A stretch of 64,000 nucleotides of DNA, taken from positions 5,187,510-5,251,509 of the forward strand of contig NW_003101680.1 of the NCBI RefSeq assembly GCF_000003855.2, in the 5' to 3' direction. The stretch is from Blastomyces gilchristii SLH14081 (lineage: Eukaryota; Ascomycota; Eurotiomycetes; Onygenales; Ajellomycetaceae). The notes beneath the pieces are model-generated. The model did no database searches. It was given only the letters and a program-made list of their open reading frames with translations, and was not told where the DNA came from. Shown one piece after another: positions 21,560 to 32,905 of this stretch. Position 1 is the first letter of the stretch. Each line of letters opens with the position of its first letter. The position numbers were made by a program, and so were the translations under genes.

Positions 21560-23340
21560 GGTCATGAAATTTATGAAAAACTCAACACAAACACTGAGAT
21601 GAACTATGAAATAATTATCAATAGATTGCATTGCAGATTACTGAAGAGTCATCTCTCTACTACAATCACTACAACTTCATTCAGAAATATTCATCATGAA
21701 CTGATTATAGTTCTGAAGGAATTTTCTGACATCTGAAGTCATCAGAATGCAGACAATAAAAGAAAAATAATCAGAAAATTACTACTAAGCTGATAAGTTA
21801 CTCTATCAGATAATGATTTTTAATAATACTAACTTTCTAATTTAAAGAAAATTATATGAAAATAATCATGTATCAGTACTCTGATTTCATAACTCTTATC
21901 TGATAACTTCTGTGAATAATTACTTTGCATGTGTATATCTCTGAATCTTTCTCTTTAATCAATTGAAAATCCTGAATTCTGAACACTTCTTCAAATGCTT
22001 AATTTAAATGTTCATATTTTATATCAATTCTGTCTTCAGTTCAATCTCAAGACATACTACAAAGTCAATATACAATATCTAGAATCAGAGTTGAAGAATC
22101 ATTGAAGAGTGTCTCTCACAGTAAATGCATGAACTAGTACAAATAATCTTGCATTTATAAAAGTTATATGTTATTATATTGATGAGAACTGAACTTATCA
22201 AGAGATATTAATTGAATTTGAATCATTGATCAGTAGTCATACTGAGGATTATATAACAGAGATATTAATGACTGTGATTAAAAATGACTATTAAGATATT
22301 AGTCTCAGTCTTCTTACAATTACAACTGATAATACTGTGAATAACTACACTATAATAAACAGCTTGAAGAAAAAATTGGCTTTGTATTTCTGAAATGATA
22401 AATAAGGTCATATTCTCTGCATTGCTCATGTGATTTACCTTGTGATATAAACACTGATAAAGAATATTAACATTGAGATGAAGAATAATGAGATAGCTGA
22501 TTCTTGAGATGAGAATGAGATGAAAGTAATTACTCAAGTAACTTTTACATTCACTTTATAAAAGATAATGTTTTTTAATAACACTTTTTAATATTACTTT
22601 TTAATAATGCTTTTTGATAATACTACTGTTAATTTTGAATAGATTGACTAATAATTTAAATATCACAGATTTAAAACATTGCTAATGAGATTTGTATCTT
22701 CTCTAAATAATAACAATGATTTCATGATATTTAACAAATAAACAAATCAATCACATCACTGAATATGATACAGAATGTCAGAATATAGTAAAGTTCAACA
22801 TATGAGATGACTGTTCAGACTCTTTGATTATGTCAGATGATTGATCATTGAGTGCAACACTCTAATCAGAAAAAGATTCAGACATTGAAACTTTCTGATA
22901 TGAAGTAAACTCAGTTGAAATATATGATTAGTTTACTGTTTCAGTTTTATAAGATAATAAAGACAGTCTCAATCACTTGTACATCAATGCTGCAGTCAGT
23001 CTGATGAGTGTATAACAGTTTATTTACTCATCTTAAGAAGCAGTTGAATCACTTAAAAAGAAATTCAGTCTGAGATAATGCTATAGCACAGGCTATTATT
23101 ACTGTAAGAGATAAGCTGGCATATTACTACAGCAAAACTGAACAATCTTTTACAGAGTACTATGCTGTAGCAGCTCTACTAGATTTCTTCTATCAAGTTA
23201 ATATCTACACTTCTCATGATTGACAGAGAAGAAATGAGACTTAATATGTTAAATTAAGTCTGAGACTACTACAATGCTAACTATCAGAGATTAGGATGAG
23301 CAGATGTTAGGGATGTGAAGAAGTGAAATATATCTCTAGT
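21560..23340 (+). pseudogene. hAT transposase remnant
   Basis: Discontinuous plus-strand blocks match the hAT order: TSTNNLAFIKVICYYIDEN near 22130-22190 (the W-T-S-x-N-x-x-A-F block, with Trp now a stop), HTEDYITEILMTVIKND near 22230-22290, TTDNTVNNYTIINSLKKK near 22320-22375 (catalytic Asp region), HILCIAHVIYLVI near 22405-22450 (conserved Cys/His), and the C-terminal dimerisation block YYAVAALLDFFYQVN near 23158-23205. Stops fall mainly at positions where hAT proteins have Trp. The full-length element with 8-bp duplications supports the family assignment. It would act in the nucleus on its own TAGACTG termini; this copy cannot be functional. Confidence 0.65.
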
Positions 23341-26300
23341 AAGTACATCTTTGATACACTCATATATATAGAACTATAATACTAACTTGAAACAGACTAC
23401 ATACATTGATTACAACTGAAAATCAGATAAAATTACATACTTGTAAACTGAATTTGACTGCTATCTTCAAGATGATTCAATAAATTTATACATCAAATCA
23501 ATCTAGAGTTATGAAAAATTGTTATAAGTATATATTCAACTATTACACTGATGATACATGATATTCTGACAATTTCATTGACAGAGATGAGAATGAAGTG
23601 AAAGTTCAACTCAAGCTGAGATATTTATCACTATCATCAGAAACAATTACAAGAAGAAATAATCAAGAAACTCATGATTGTAAAACATGAAATTATCAGA
23701 CAGTTTAATATCTCTGATCACAGTATATCAGAGAAGTGTAGTTTTCATAAGAAAGTGAAGAATAAACTTGTACAAGAATGTATTTAGTTGTTTCATGAGT
23801 GTTATCAATAATTGTTACTAAATTCTGATTATATAAGCAATCACTGAATGAACTGAATGAGACTGAATTTAATCTTCAGTCTCAGTCTTATTCTGATTTT
23901 GAAAGAATGATCATCTTTCACAGTTTATTCTGAGAAATTACTCTCATTTCACTGTTCTTGAATTAAATCTGGTCATTTTTCACATCATTTCTCTCAGAAA
24001 TGGTTCATTTTCAGATTTTTTTGAGGCTTGGTTCTGGTGGGACTCACGCTAAGAAATGTATGAGACCAGACCAAATGGGACCAAATGTGAAATTCATGGT
24101 CCCGGCGGCCAGTCTAGATACTTTTATATATTTCAATACTTTCAATCTCACTCTCTACTCATCATGAAGAATGAAGATACTCATCAAACTGAGTATAGAT
24201 GAAGATATCATCAGTTCACTAAACAATCAAGATTAATATATTAATAAATAATTAAAGAATCATATAAAACAGAAGTTTGATTCATGAATGAAAGCATATG
24301 AATCAGTGTTATAAACATCTGATAATATCATCAAATATCTTAATGTTCTGTTTCAAGACACTGTTATATAATAGAAAGTATTAGATTGATTATAGAGTAT
24401 CTGATAGAGAAATAGTTCTCTTATAACATTTATCTCTGACTTCATTATCAAGATCTTAGAAGCAGATGATCAATCTTGAGAGAATTGAATGAAGATTAGT
24501 ATGCTTAAGAAGACACTAACTTTCAAACTCTTACAGATTCTTATAAGTGTAAATAAAGACCTGACTTATGAAGACTTCTGTACACAGCTCTGAACATTGA
24601 ATAATCATCTTATCAAGCTCAAGAGTATACAGAACAGTGATAGAAGACATTACACTTATACATCTATACTGAGAAATAACTCAGTCACTCACATATCTAT
24701 GCTGAGTAATAACAACAATGATACAGATGCTATGAACTGAGTAAACTTAAATATCTATATATAAGCAAGAGTCTCTGCTATCTGAACAGGCCTCTGAGTC
24801 TCTAAAATCACTTCTGAAGAAGTCACTGATCAATATTAATAAGAAGTATGTATTAACTGGAACTGATTGAGACATATTGCTTTCAACTGTCAATCAGTCT
24901 ACATATCTTCTTATTCAAAGAATGAATCAGTGTCTGTTCATATCAATCACATTACATTAGAGAAGAATTAAGAAGATAACTATGAGAATGTCTTAATGAA
25001 ACAGAGAAAAGATTAGCTTCTGTTCAAATTCACAAGCAGAAGCTTAAAGAGATTGAATAATAATAATTTGAAGAGAAAATAGCAATAAATGTAATTCTTC
25101 TATCTACTGTGATAGATAATATATATAATGTGAAAGTCATGATAAACAGCAGTCTAAATTATTACACAATGATTAAATCTTCAATTATAAGACATTATAA
25201 TCTTCAGTGTATTCTCTTATCAAGATCTCATCTCCTTGCAGGATTTGATAATTTAAAAAACATTTATACTCATTACATGATGAAACTAAACATAGATGTT
25301 AAAGAACATCAATGTGAAGATGTCTATGTATACAAAGTTAAGAATCTTGACTATGATCTCATACTAGGACTTGTCTGACTATCTGAATAAGACATCTTGT
25401 TAAATGCTTAAAACAGAAGCTTAATATTCTCTAACAATGATAGAATTCATAAAGATAATATTTACAAGACTATGAATCTTACACAGATCTCTGTCAACAC
25501 TTATAAAATACTCTGAAAAAGAAATTATCATCAAAATCACTGACAGAGTCACTGATAAAGTCACTGATAGCAGAATTATATATCAATCTATTTTATCAGT
25601 CTGACTGATATTAAGAAAGCTCTAGAAAAGTTATCTCATACTATAATAACAGATTCTCACACAAAACTCTCTTAATAATATCATAAATATCTAGATGTCT
25701 TCTGATAAGATAATATTATAAATATATCTTCTTTACAAGACTCAGAAGTGAATCACAGTATCAAGTTAGAAAAGAAGAATAATAAGAATCTCAAGTCACT
25801 GTGAGACTCTCTTTATAATATCTCTTAAGATGAACTTCTTCTTCTTCAGAAGACACTTAATAATCTGTTAAATAAGAAATTTATATGTATTAATAACTCT
25901 TTCACTGCAGCTTCTATTCTCTTTGTAAAGAAGTTAGATAAAGAACTTCAATTCTATGTAAACTATCAAGATTTGAACAGATTGATAAAGAAAGATTGTT
26001 ATCTCTTATCTCTCATCAATGAAACTCTAGTATATATTAAGTAAGCTCAATAATTTACAAAGCTAGATGTTATTATTATGTTTCATAAAATTTGTATCAC
26101 TGAAGAAGATAAATGACTTACAGTATTCTGAACATGTTATGATCTCTTTGAATAAGTAGTTACACTCTTTGAACTAGCTAATGTCTTCAGTACATTTCAG
26201 AAGTATATTAACTGAGTACTCTGAGATTGTCTTAATGAGTTTGTAGCTGTATATCTAGATAATATTCTCATCTTTACTGATGAATTCAGAAAAGAATATC

Positions 26301-28708
26301 AAGAATATATGTGAAAGATATTACAATGATTACAAGAGACAGAACTATCAATAGATATTAATAAGTATGATTTCAAAGTCAAGAGTACAAAATATCTAGA
26401 CTTTATCATAGAAGCTGACAAGAGAATTTGAATGAATTCTGAGAAAGTCTCTACTATTCTCAAGTGAGAGACTTCATATACTGTGAAAGATATATAAAGC
26501 TTCATTGAATTCACTAACTTCTATCAGTAATTTATACAAAACTTCTCAGATATCATGAGATTACTTACAGAACTCACTAAGAAAGACTTAGTATTTCAAT
26601 GATCAGTGAATACTGAAGCTGTATTTACATGAATAAAGAAGATATTCATTAATATCTCTCTGCTAATAATATTCAATTCTAATCATAAGATAGTTATTAA
26701 AGCTGATTTCTCTGACTATATCACAGGAGAAGCTATATTGTAATATGATGATAAAGATGTCTTATAATCATGCATCTTTATATCTAAGAAACTGAGTCTC
26801 ACTGAATGCAACTATGAGATCTATGATAAGAAACTTCTTACAATTATATACTATCTAGAAGAATGAGACTCTGAACACTGAAATATCTCTGAATTTGAGA
26901 TAATCACAGATTATAAGAATCTCAAGTACTTCACAACTATCTATAAACTTATTAAATAACAGATGTGATGATCTGAGTTCTTAAACTGCTTTCATTTTAC
27001 AATACACTATTATTCTGATAGTCAGAACTTGATGATAAATACTCTCTTATAATGAGAGTAAGATATATTGTTCAATGTAACAGATACTCACTGAATAAAC
27101 TGAGAACACTCACTCTTGAATCTGAAGATACTAGTTAATCAAGATGAAACAGCTCACAACACTATATGTACTTCTTTGATTAGAACTGTCACTGATATCT
27201 CAACTTCTTTCAAATCTATATTAGATGAACTATGATATATAGCAGCTCAAATTAATGAACTTCTTCAAGTACTCACTGAAGCAGTATAATAAGAAACACT
27301 CTAATTTTCTTCAGAACTATATATAAGAATCAACATCTCAGAATGTTCAATTGATAATAATAATACTCTACAATTTCATAAATAATGCTAAGTCTCTTAC
27401 TCTAAACTCTTACAAATCTGAATAATATAAGAGATATATAACTCTTATATCATCAGTTATTCAGATTATAAATAACTGTATTAAATGATCTCTCAAGAGT
27501 TCTACTGATTCAAGATATTAAACAGCATCAGATGTTTTATCTGAAACTGTAATCATTATTTCTTCATCATCTTATGAAAGAACTTTAGAAAAGATCTGCT
27601 GAAATCACTCAATTTCTCTGATAGAATCTGATAAGATGTGATAATTAACTTCACTATTGATCTCTCTGAGAGTAAGAGTTGTAGAAATATCCTGGTCATT
27701 ATGAACTGATTAAATAAGAATATAATATTGAAATCTTGTAATAAGATAAATACTGAATAAGTCACTGAAGCTTTTCTAAGAAGCTTATTCTATTAGATAC
27801 ATGAATTGCTGAGATTTATAGTATTGAATTAGAATTATTAATTCATGAGTACTCTCTGAACAAGAATCTGTCAAGTTCTCAAGATTATACACTGTTTGTT
27901 AACTATTTATTACTCTGAGACTGATAATGCATCAGAATAGATAATTCAGACTATAAAGAATTATCTTTATAAGTTTTGTAACTATTTATAAGATAATTGA
28001 TATAATCTTCTTCTACATGCTGAAGTTGCTATCAATGACTGAGATGCTATTTCAACAGATATAAGTCTGTTCTTTCTCATATATAAATATTATATGAAAG
28101 TACTGAATCTTCTAGAGATCACACATTTCACATTGAACTCTCACAGTCTGATTCAGATTGCTGATAATATAGTAATAAAACTTCAAGATTTTTATAATTA
28201 AGCAGAAGCCTTCATGACAAGTATTAAACAGAATTAAGAAGATTGAATTAATACTCACTGAGACCTCACTGAGCAATATAAGATAGAAGATCTAGTATAA
28301 TTGAATCTTAAGAATATACAGACTACATACTCATCTCACACACTGAATTGTCATTATACAAAGTATAAAGTGATAGAAATTCTAGACAGTCATAACTATT
28401 ATTTTAACATATTATCAGAGATTTATAATATCTTTCATATAAGCTTGTTTCACTATGCTGTCATTAATTCATTCTCTTCTCAACTGACTTTCAACTGACA
28501 GTTATTAGAGATTATAGAAGAAGATAATAAACTTGAATAAGAGATTGAAGATATTCTTAATAAGAGACCCTGCAGTCATAGCTGACAATATCTTGTGAAA
28601 TGAGTTAACTATGATTGTCTGATCTGAACTCTGAGTTTCATGTTATCTGAGACCACAGCCCTTGACTGATGAGAGCTATGTATGACTAAGAAAGGGAGAA
28701 AGAGCTAA

Positions 28709-29028
28709 TGTGGCAGGCTGCGCCTGATCAATTATATAGACTATTTTATTACAGTTCACAGATTTCTATCACTCTGATTCTTGATCACTGATTCTCAGCT
28801 GAAAATCTACAGAATTTCTATTCTTCTGCTCTGAAGCTTTACTATGTATGAAAACCTCTATTCTTCTATCTCAAAGTTTCACTGTGTACATCACTGTGTA
28901 TGTGTATAAATATTCACTCTGATCACTGATTTTCACACTTTCTCTTTCTTTCCTTCTCTAACATTTTTCACTTTGTTATATAAGACCTATAAATATTATA
29001 CCAATCTATTCAGCGTAGACTGCTTACA
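28709..29028 (+). repeat. 3' LTR of Gypsy B (heavily mutated)
   Basis: 320 bases, TGTGGCAGGC...GCTTACA. Compared with the 5' LTR, most CC/CG have become TC/TG/CA. Confidence 0.9.
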
Positions 29029-29838
29029 TAATACTTTCTGTTGCATGACAGTGTCTCGGAACAGAACATCAAGATATTTAATAATATTGTCAAACATTTA
29101 CAATACTGATTCATATGCTTTTATTCATGAATAAAACTTCTGTTTTATACAATTCTTCAATTGTTCATTGATATATTAATCTTAATTGATTAGTGAATCA
29201 ATGACATCTTTATCTATACTTAGTTTCATGAGCATTTCCAGCCTTCATAATAAGTAGAGAGTGAGATTGAAAGTATTGAGATATATAAGAGTATCTAAGT
29301 GTTTCTTCAGTGCTTGCATTGTGTTTGTATTCAATTCTATCAGTGTTGAAGTTGCTTGTACAGGGGTTTCTAGTTGAGATAATCATTGAATTTTCTTGTA
29401 TTGATATTGTTGAGTTATATATATATCAGCTATCTATTGCTGTTATAATTTCAACATTGCTCAGAGTCACTGTGACACTGTATCTATACTTGTATTTGAG
29501 AGTTCTCTCATATTATCAGTAGACATAGCTATATAGTTCATTGAATGTGTGTTATCTGTGAAATTGAAAGTATTGTAATCATATGAATATCTCATATGTC
29601 TAAGATGTTAAAACTCTCAGATCTTTCACTAATGTTCTCTTTATAAGATCTTGTTACAGAGTCAGAGCAGCTGGCGAGTAAGCTTCTATCTAGAGACTCA
29701 GTATTTATTTAACTGATTGAAACTCAGTGTCTACTTAACTGTTTAATTATTTCTCTATTTCTTACACATCATTACACATTCAGATATCTTCTCAATGAAT
29801 AATTATTTCTAATAAGAAGATGATAAATGTTTTTCAAG

Positions 29839-30111
29839 TGTAAGAGGCCTACACTGAATAGATCAGTATAATATTTATAGGTCTTATATAACAAAGTGAA
29901 AAATGTTAGAGAAGAAAAGAAAGAGAAAGTTTGAGAATCAGTGATTAAAGTGAATATTTATACACATACATAGTGAAGCTTCAGAGTGAAAGAATAGGAA
30001 TTTCATGGGTTTTTCAGCTGAGGATAAGTGACTGAGAATTGAAGCTTTCAGTAAAATCTGTGCAGTGCAATGAAATAGTCTATATAATTGATCAGGCGCA
30101 GTCTTGTCACA
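29839..30111 (-). repeat. 5' LTR of Gypsy A
   Basis: 273 bases in minus orientation, from TGTAAGAGGCC to GCAGTCTTGTCACA. It belongs to the shorter LTR subtype lacking about 40 bases found in element B. Confidence 0.85.
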
Positions 30112-31074
30112 CTCTGCGTCTCTACTATCTAGTTCTCTTCTTCAAGAATCAGTAATATTACATTCTAATATGAAGCTGCTGTCACTCTGATATTCATGTA
30201 ATCAAGTTCTAACACACTGATTCTTCTTCTCTACAATATCAGTCACAGTCTTGCAGTTATAAAATCATGAAAATTTTCATCTCTATATCTGACTAATAAT
30301 CATGACACTTATCTGTGAAATGCAAAGTCTCATTGACTAAGTCAATCAACTGACTGAGTAAAACTGTGTAATAATAGAAGAGAATACTTATCTTACTTAA
30401 TATCTGAATATTCTGAATAAATGTTCTACTAGTAATTCTTTACTACTAAACTCTTAATCTCATTTAATTAAGATTAAATTGGAAGAATCTGATATGTTTA
30501 ATAAATTTACAGATATATACTTTTAGCTACTTAGTATAAATAATAATATCAGAGAATATTTTATCACTGCAGATATCTCTAAAATGATCTTTATAATTAA
30601 CTACTTAGCTCTTAAAATCTGTTAACATGTTTAATATATATAAATTAATAATAATATGTATATTATTATCTGAGAAATTCTCAAAGTCTGACTATGTAAT
30701 AATTACTGTGAAATTAATACAGCTCTCACTGTAGAATTACACATGAATTCTCTATAAATACAGTATAATTAATATACAATTGATTTCATTACTGACTTTG
30801 AGATATTAACAGCTAATCTCTGTTAAAATGACTTAGTTATCTGTTTTAGATTTTATATCAAGTTAATTACATCTATTCTACAACAGATCAATTGAGTGTA
30901 TTCTAATATCTAATTTATCACTTTTACTGATTGAAAAAAAGCTGTTATCACAGCTGAAAGTTATATTATTATATCTAAATAAATGATTCTTAATAATAAC
31001 TACAATAATAAACAAGTCAGATTTGATTTGATATGTGACACATGTAATATATGTAACTATAAGAGTGTAACTGA
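30112..31074 (+). other. AT-rich transposon remnant, possibly MULE-like
   Basis: Strongly mutated sequence with no long ORF. One readable plus-strand stretch near 30930-31070 (D.KKAVITAESYIIIS, then KQVRFDLICDTCNIC) resembles the zinc-binding N-terminal region of MULE/FAR1-type transposases, where a Trp-x-x-A motif precedes a CDR-like motif. No termini were found. Assignment is weak. Confidence 0.25.
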
Positions 31075-31178
31075 CTGAGTATATATAAGAGATATAAAGC
31101 TTATATAATTGAAAGATTACTAGCTTGTGAGAAGTTATATAATGAAAGAATTAATAAGCTAGATTATGTAATCTGACA
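31075..31178 (-). repeat. Partial copy of the Copia LTR end
   Basis: About 100 bases matching 53400-53502, the outer end of the Copia 5' LTR (shared core GATTGAAAGATTRCTAGCTTG, ending CTGACA). The rest of the 375-bp LTR is not present upstream. It could be a truncated solo LTR or a related family. No matching target duplication was found. Confidence 0.55.
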
Positions 31179-31486
31179 CTCTCACTTATCAGAGTAACTA
31201 TACATAATACTACATATAAAATTCGTCTTCAAATCAAGTACTGATACAAAAAATGACTGGAAAATATGTTATAATAAAAAATCAGTTATAAGAATTATTA
31301 TTTTTTATTTCTCTATTTCTCTATCTTCTTTATATTCTTCTTTCAATGTGTATATTTCATCATTTTAAGTGATTTAGTAAGCTTATTCACTGTGTTCTTA
31401 GTAGATAAAATATATCAGATAGATATTTCATTCTTACAGACAAGATTCTGAAGAATGTGAAAATAAATCTCTATATACTTTAAGCA
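31179..31486. other. AT-rich sequence without recognisable content
   Basis: Mutated, T-rich sequence between the LTR fragment and the SINE. No ORF or repeat partner seen in this window. Confidence 0.4.
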
Positions 31487-31735
31487 GTGCCCCGGTGGCT
31501 GAATGGTTAATGCGGCCACCTGGTAGCGCCTTGGCATGGGAAATCAAGGCGGGTGGGTTCGAAACCCGCAGGGGATACATTAAATTCAGAACTCAAGCAC
31601 CTTCAGTTTCTAATAAATACAGAGGTGTACAAATCGCTTCAATGAATCACTCTATGTTTCTGGGCTGAGAAGTTATTATCACATGTATCTAATTGTCACT
31701 TCTTTGTATTTTTCTATGTTCTTGTTATCTTGGCA
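31487..31735 (+). mobile_element. tRNA-derived SINE, copy A (5' complete, 3' truncated)
   Basis: The head (31487-31577) carries a polymerase III A box (TGGCTGAATGG at about 31496) and a B box (GGTTCGAAACC at about 31555) inside a tRNA-like sequence with a T-arm GTGGG/TTCGAAA/CCCGC. It is not a proper tRNA gene, because the acceptor and anticodon stems do not close. The body (31578-31735) matches the reverse complement of 35346-35190 base for base except scattered changes. The copy stops at TTATCTTGGCATC, about 125 bases before the 3' tail seen in copies B and C. The head keeps its CC and CG sites, unlike the surroundings. Confidence 0.8.
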
Positions 31736-32052
31736 TCATGAATACTCAGCGCTCCACCACGAACTCGCTCAATTTTTCGAATAAGAACCCGCCGATAGAT
31801 CCATCGAAAAGCCCTCGATCATACGAGCATTTTGACCCCATCGCCGACCGCATACCCCGTGTGGTGGTGGAGTTATCCAGCCAAACGTGAACCAGACGTT
31901 GTTCGAAACTCCTGTGTGGGATTATCCCCCGTTCACCCCTACCACACCACAACCCTGGGCCAAATTGCCATACAAATTGTAAGGCGAAGAGACCTAACCA
32001 TATGCACCAATCTTCTCAATTTTGGAAGATCCCCGACCTGTAATTGTGGAGA
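31736..32052 (+). other. Unmutated unique-like island with degraded coding pattern
   Basis: GC-balanced sequence directly after the SINE. Several short frames look protein-like: MNTQRSTTNSLNFSNKNPPI from ATG 31738, then in another frame LFETPVWDYPPFTPTTPQPW, then SILEDPRPVIVEISEKHLP. They are Pro-rich and separated by frameshifts or stops, so this may be a broken gene or gag-like fragment. I recognise no family. Confidence 0.35.
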
Positions 32053-32905
32053 TATCTGAGAAGCATCTTCCACGAAAACCCTGTCTATCTTTGATGTTCC
32101 AAAACATCAACGCCAAGTCCTACCCACGTACCGCCCTTCCCAATCTGGCCCACCTCCGGCAGAAAAATACAAAAAGATACCTCGGCAATAGTATCAAGCA
32201 CATAGTCAACAGACACATCTGAAGTGCATCCTCCGCGAAAAACCCTCTCTGTCTTAGACTGGCCGCCGGGACCATGAATTTCATGTTTGATCCCATTTGG
32301 TCTGGTCTCATACATTTCTTGGCATGAATCCCGCTGGGACTGGCTATTAAAAAAACATATAAAGTGACTATATATCAGATCTTAAAATGAAACCATGACT
32401 TGAAAAAAATAAGAAAGTGATCTTATTTAATCTCATTTAGTCTCATTCTTAGTATAAAGTTACTATTTTTAGACATTTTAAGGTTTTTTTTAGACTATTT
32501 TTAATTTTTTAAAAAGTAACACTTTTTGATAATACTTAAATAAGATTTAAAGTCATTTAAAGTAATAAAAATAATTTAAATTGAGAAGTAGAAATCATGA
32601 TCTCATTTGAAAAATGTGACAAGAGTAGACAGTAAGTCTCACTGAGACAGTATGAAACTACTATCTAATGTTAAAACTGTGTAATGGGATCAGTCGAATT
32701 GGTAATGGAACTATCAAAAAATCTGGTCCTGGTCTCAGACACGGTCACACGGTCAGTCTACTCTGTCTTTGATGTACTAAGACATCAACACCAAGTCCCA
32801 CTCTTGTACCGCCCCTTCCGATCTGGCTCATCCCCAGCAGAAAAATACAAAGAGATACCTCAGCAACTGTACTCGATACATAATCGGCAGACACGACAAC
32901 TATAA
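32053..32905 (+). repeat. 164-bp tandem repeat, two units, split by a MITE
   Basis: Unit 1 (from about 32053) and unit 2 (from about 32218, resuming at 32769) share ATCTGA.AAGCATC.TCC.CGAAAA..., TTTGATGT...AACATCAACRCCAAGTCC, GTACCGCCC and GCAGAAAAATACAAA.AGATACCTC. Removing the MITE and one target duplication leaves a period of 164 bases. One frame reads alike in both units (TYRPSQSGPPPAEKYKKIP and LYRPFRSGSSPAEKYKEIP), so it may descend from a repeat-bearing gene. It has kept CpC and CpG sites. Confidence 0.75.
32255..32760 (+). mobile_element. hAT-type MITE, copy 2 (complete)
   Basis: 506 bases from TAGACTGGCCGCCGGGACC to ACACGGTCACACGGTCAGTCTA-type right end, flanked by a perfect 8-bp duplication ctctgtct (32247-32254 and 32761-32768). 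The outer 30-40 bases match the termini of the full-length hAT elements on each side; the middle is unrelated to them except for one copy of the 20-base motif at 32516-32536. No ORF of its own. It was presumably moved by the hAT transposase in trans. Both ends keep many CpG/CpC sites, so this copy is young or escaped mutation. Confidence 0.92.

Larger units (their letters stand above)
18338..24116 (+). mobile_element. Full-length hAT-family DNA transposon, copy 1
   Basis: 5,779 bases, bounded by TAGACTGACCGTGTGACC and ...GGTCCCGGCGGCCAGTCTA. The 8-bp target duplication is gatacttc (18330-18337) against gatacttt (24117-24124). It lies inside the gag region of Gypsy B and is inverted relative to hAT-2. 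It carries two decayed plus-strand genes, listed separately, plus a GAT microsatellite, a homopurine tract and at least seven copies of a 20-base motif (consensus GTGTTATCAAAAAGTGTTAC). Stops and loss of CpG/CpC are found throughout. Confidence 0.85.
17483..29028 (+). mobile_element. Ty3/Gypsy chromovirus B, inserted in Gypsy A
   Basis: LTRs of exactly 320 bases (17483-17802 and 28709-29028) and a perfect 5-bp target duplication taata (17478-17482, 29029-29033). A polypurine tract (AAAGGGAGAAAGAG) precedes the 3' LTR. Domains in order on the plus strand: gag (17803-18337 and 24117-25000) with a CCHC knuckle at 24849-24890 (CIN-W-N.LRHIAFNC, second Cys now Trp), protease about 25081-25420 (...LDYDLILGLV), reverse transcriptase about 25840-26340 (FTKLD, YLDNILIF), RNase H about 26640-27060, integrase about 27640-28250 (NILVIMN.LNK, YYSETDNASE), and a C-terminal chromodomain about 28515-28690 (LE.EIEDILNKRP, QYLVK.VNYD). 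Almost all stops stand where Trp is expected. The gag part is split by hAT-1. Dead element. Confidence 0.9.
7889..30111 (-). mobile_element. Ty3/Gypsy retrotransposon A (chromovirus type), with nested elements
   Basis: LTRs of 279 and 273 bases (7889-8167 and 29839-30111), both in minus orientation, start TGTAAG and end in CA or mutated TA. Flanking 5-mers ccctg (7884-7888) and ctctg (30112-30116) are a target duplication differing by one C/T. The interior is the reverse complement of element B: gag with a zinc knuckle (CINCN.LEHITFNC near 11195-11240), protease about 10600-10950, reverse transcriptase about 9550-10230 and RNase H about 9250-9500. Its coding region is split by hAT-2 at 11373-17204 and by Gypsy B at 17483-29028; the two gag pieces at 17205-17482 and 29029-29838 rejoin across B. 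Every frame is full of stops from C-to-T/G-to-A changes. Not functional. Confidence 0.85.

Noticed and set aside
22265..22537. 90-codon minus-strand ORF
   Set aside because: Antisense shadow of the hAT transposase block on the plus strand.
31487..31577. A functional tRNA gene
   Set aside because: A and B boxes and a T arm are present, but acceptor and anticodon stems do not close, and the sequence continues into a body repeated at 35064 and 40264. It is a SINE head.
32684..32905. ORF running out of the MITE into the tandem repeat
   Set aside because: Its first part is MITE sequence and it crosses the target duplication, so it is a chance fusion.
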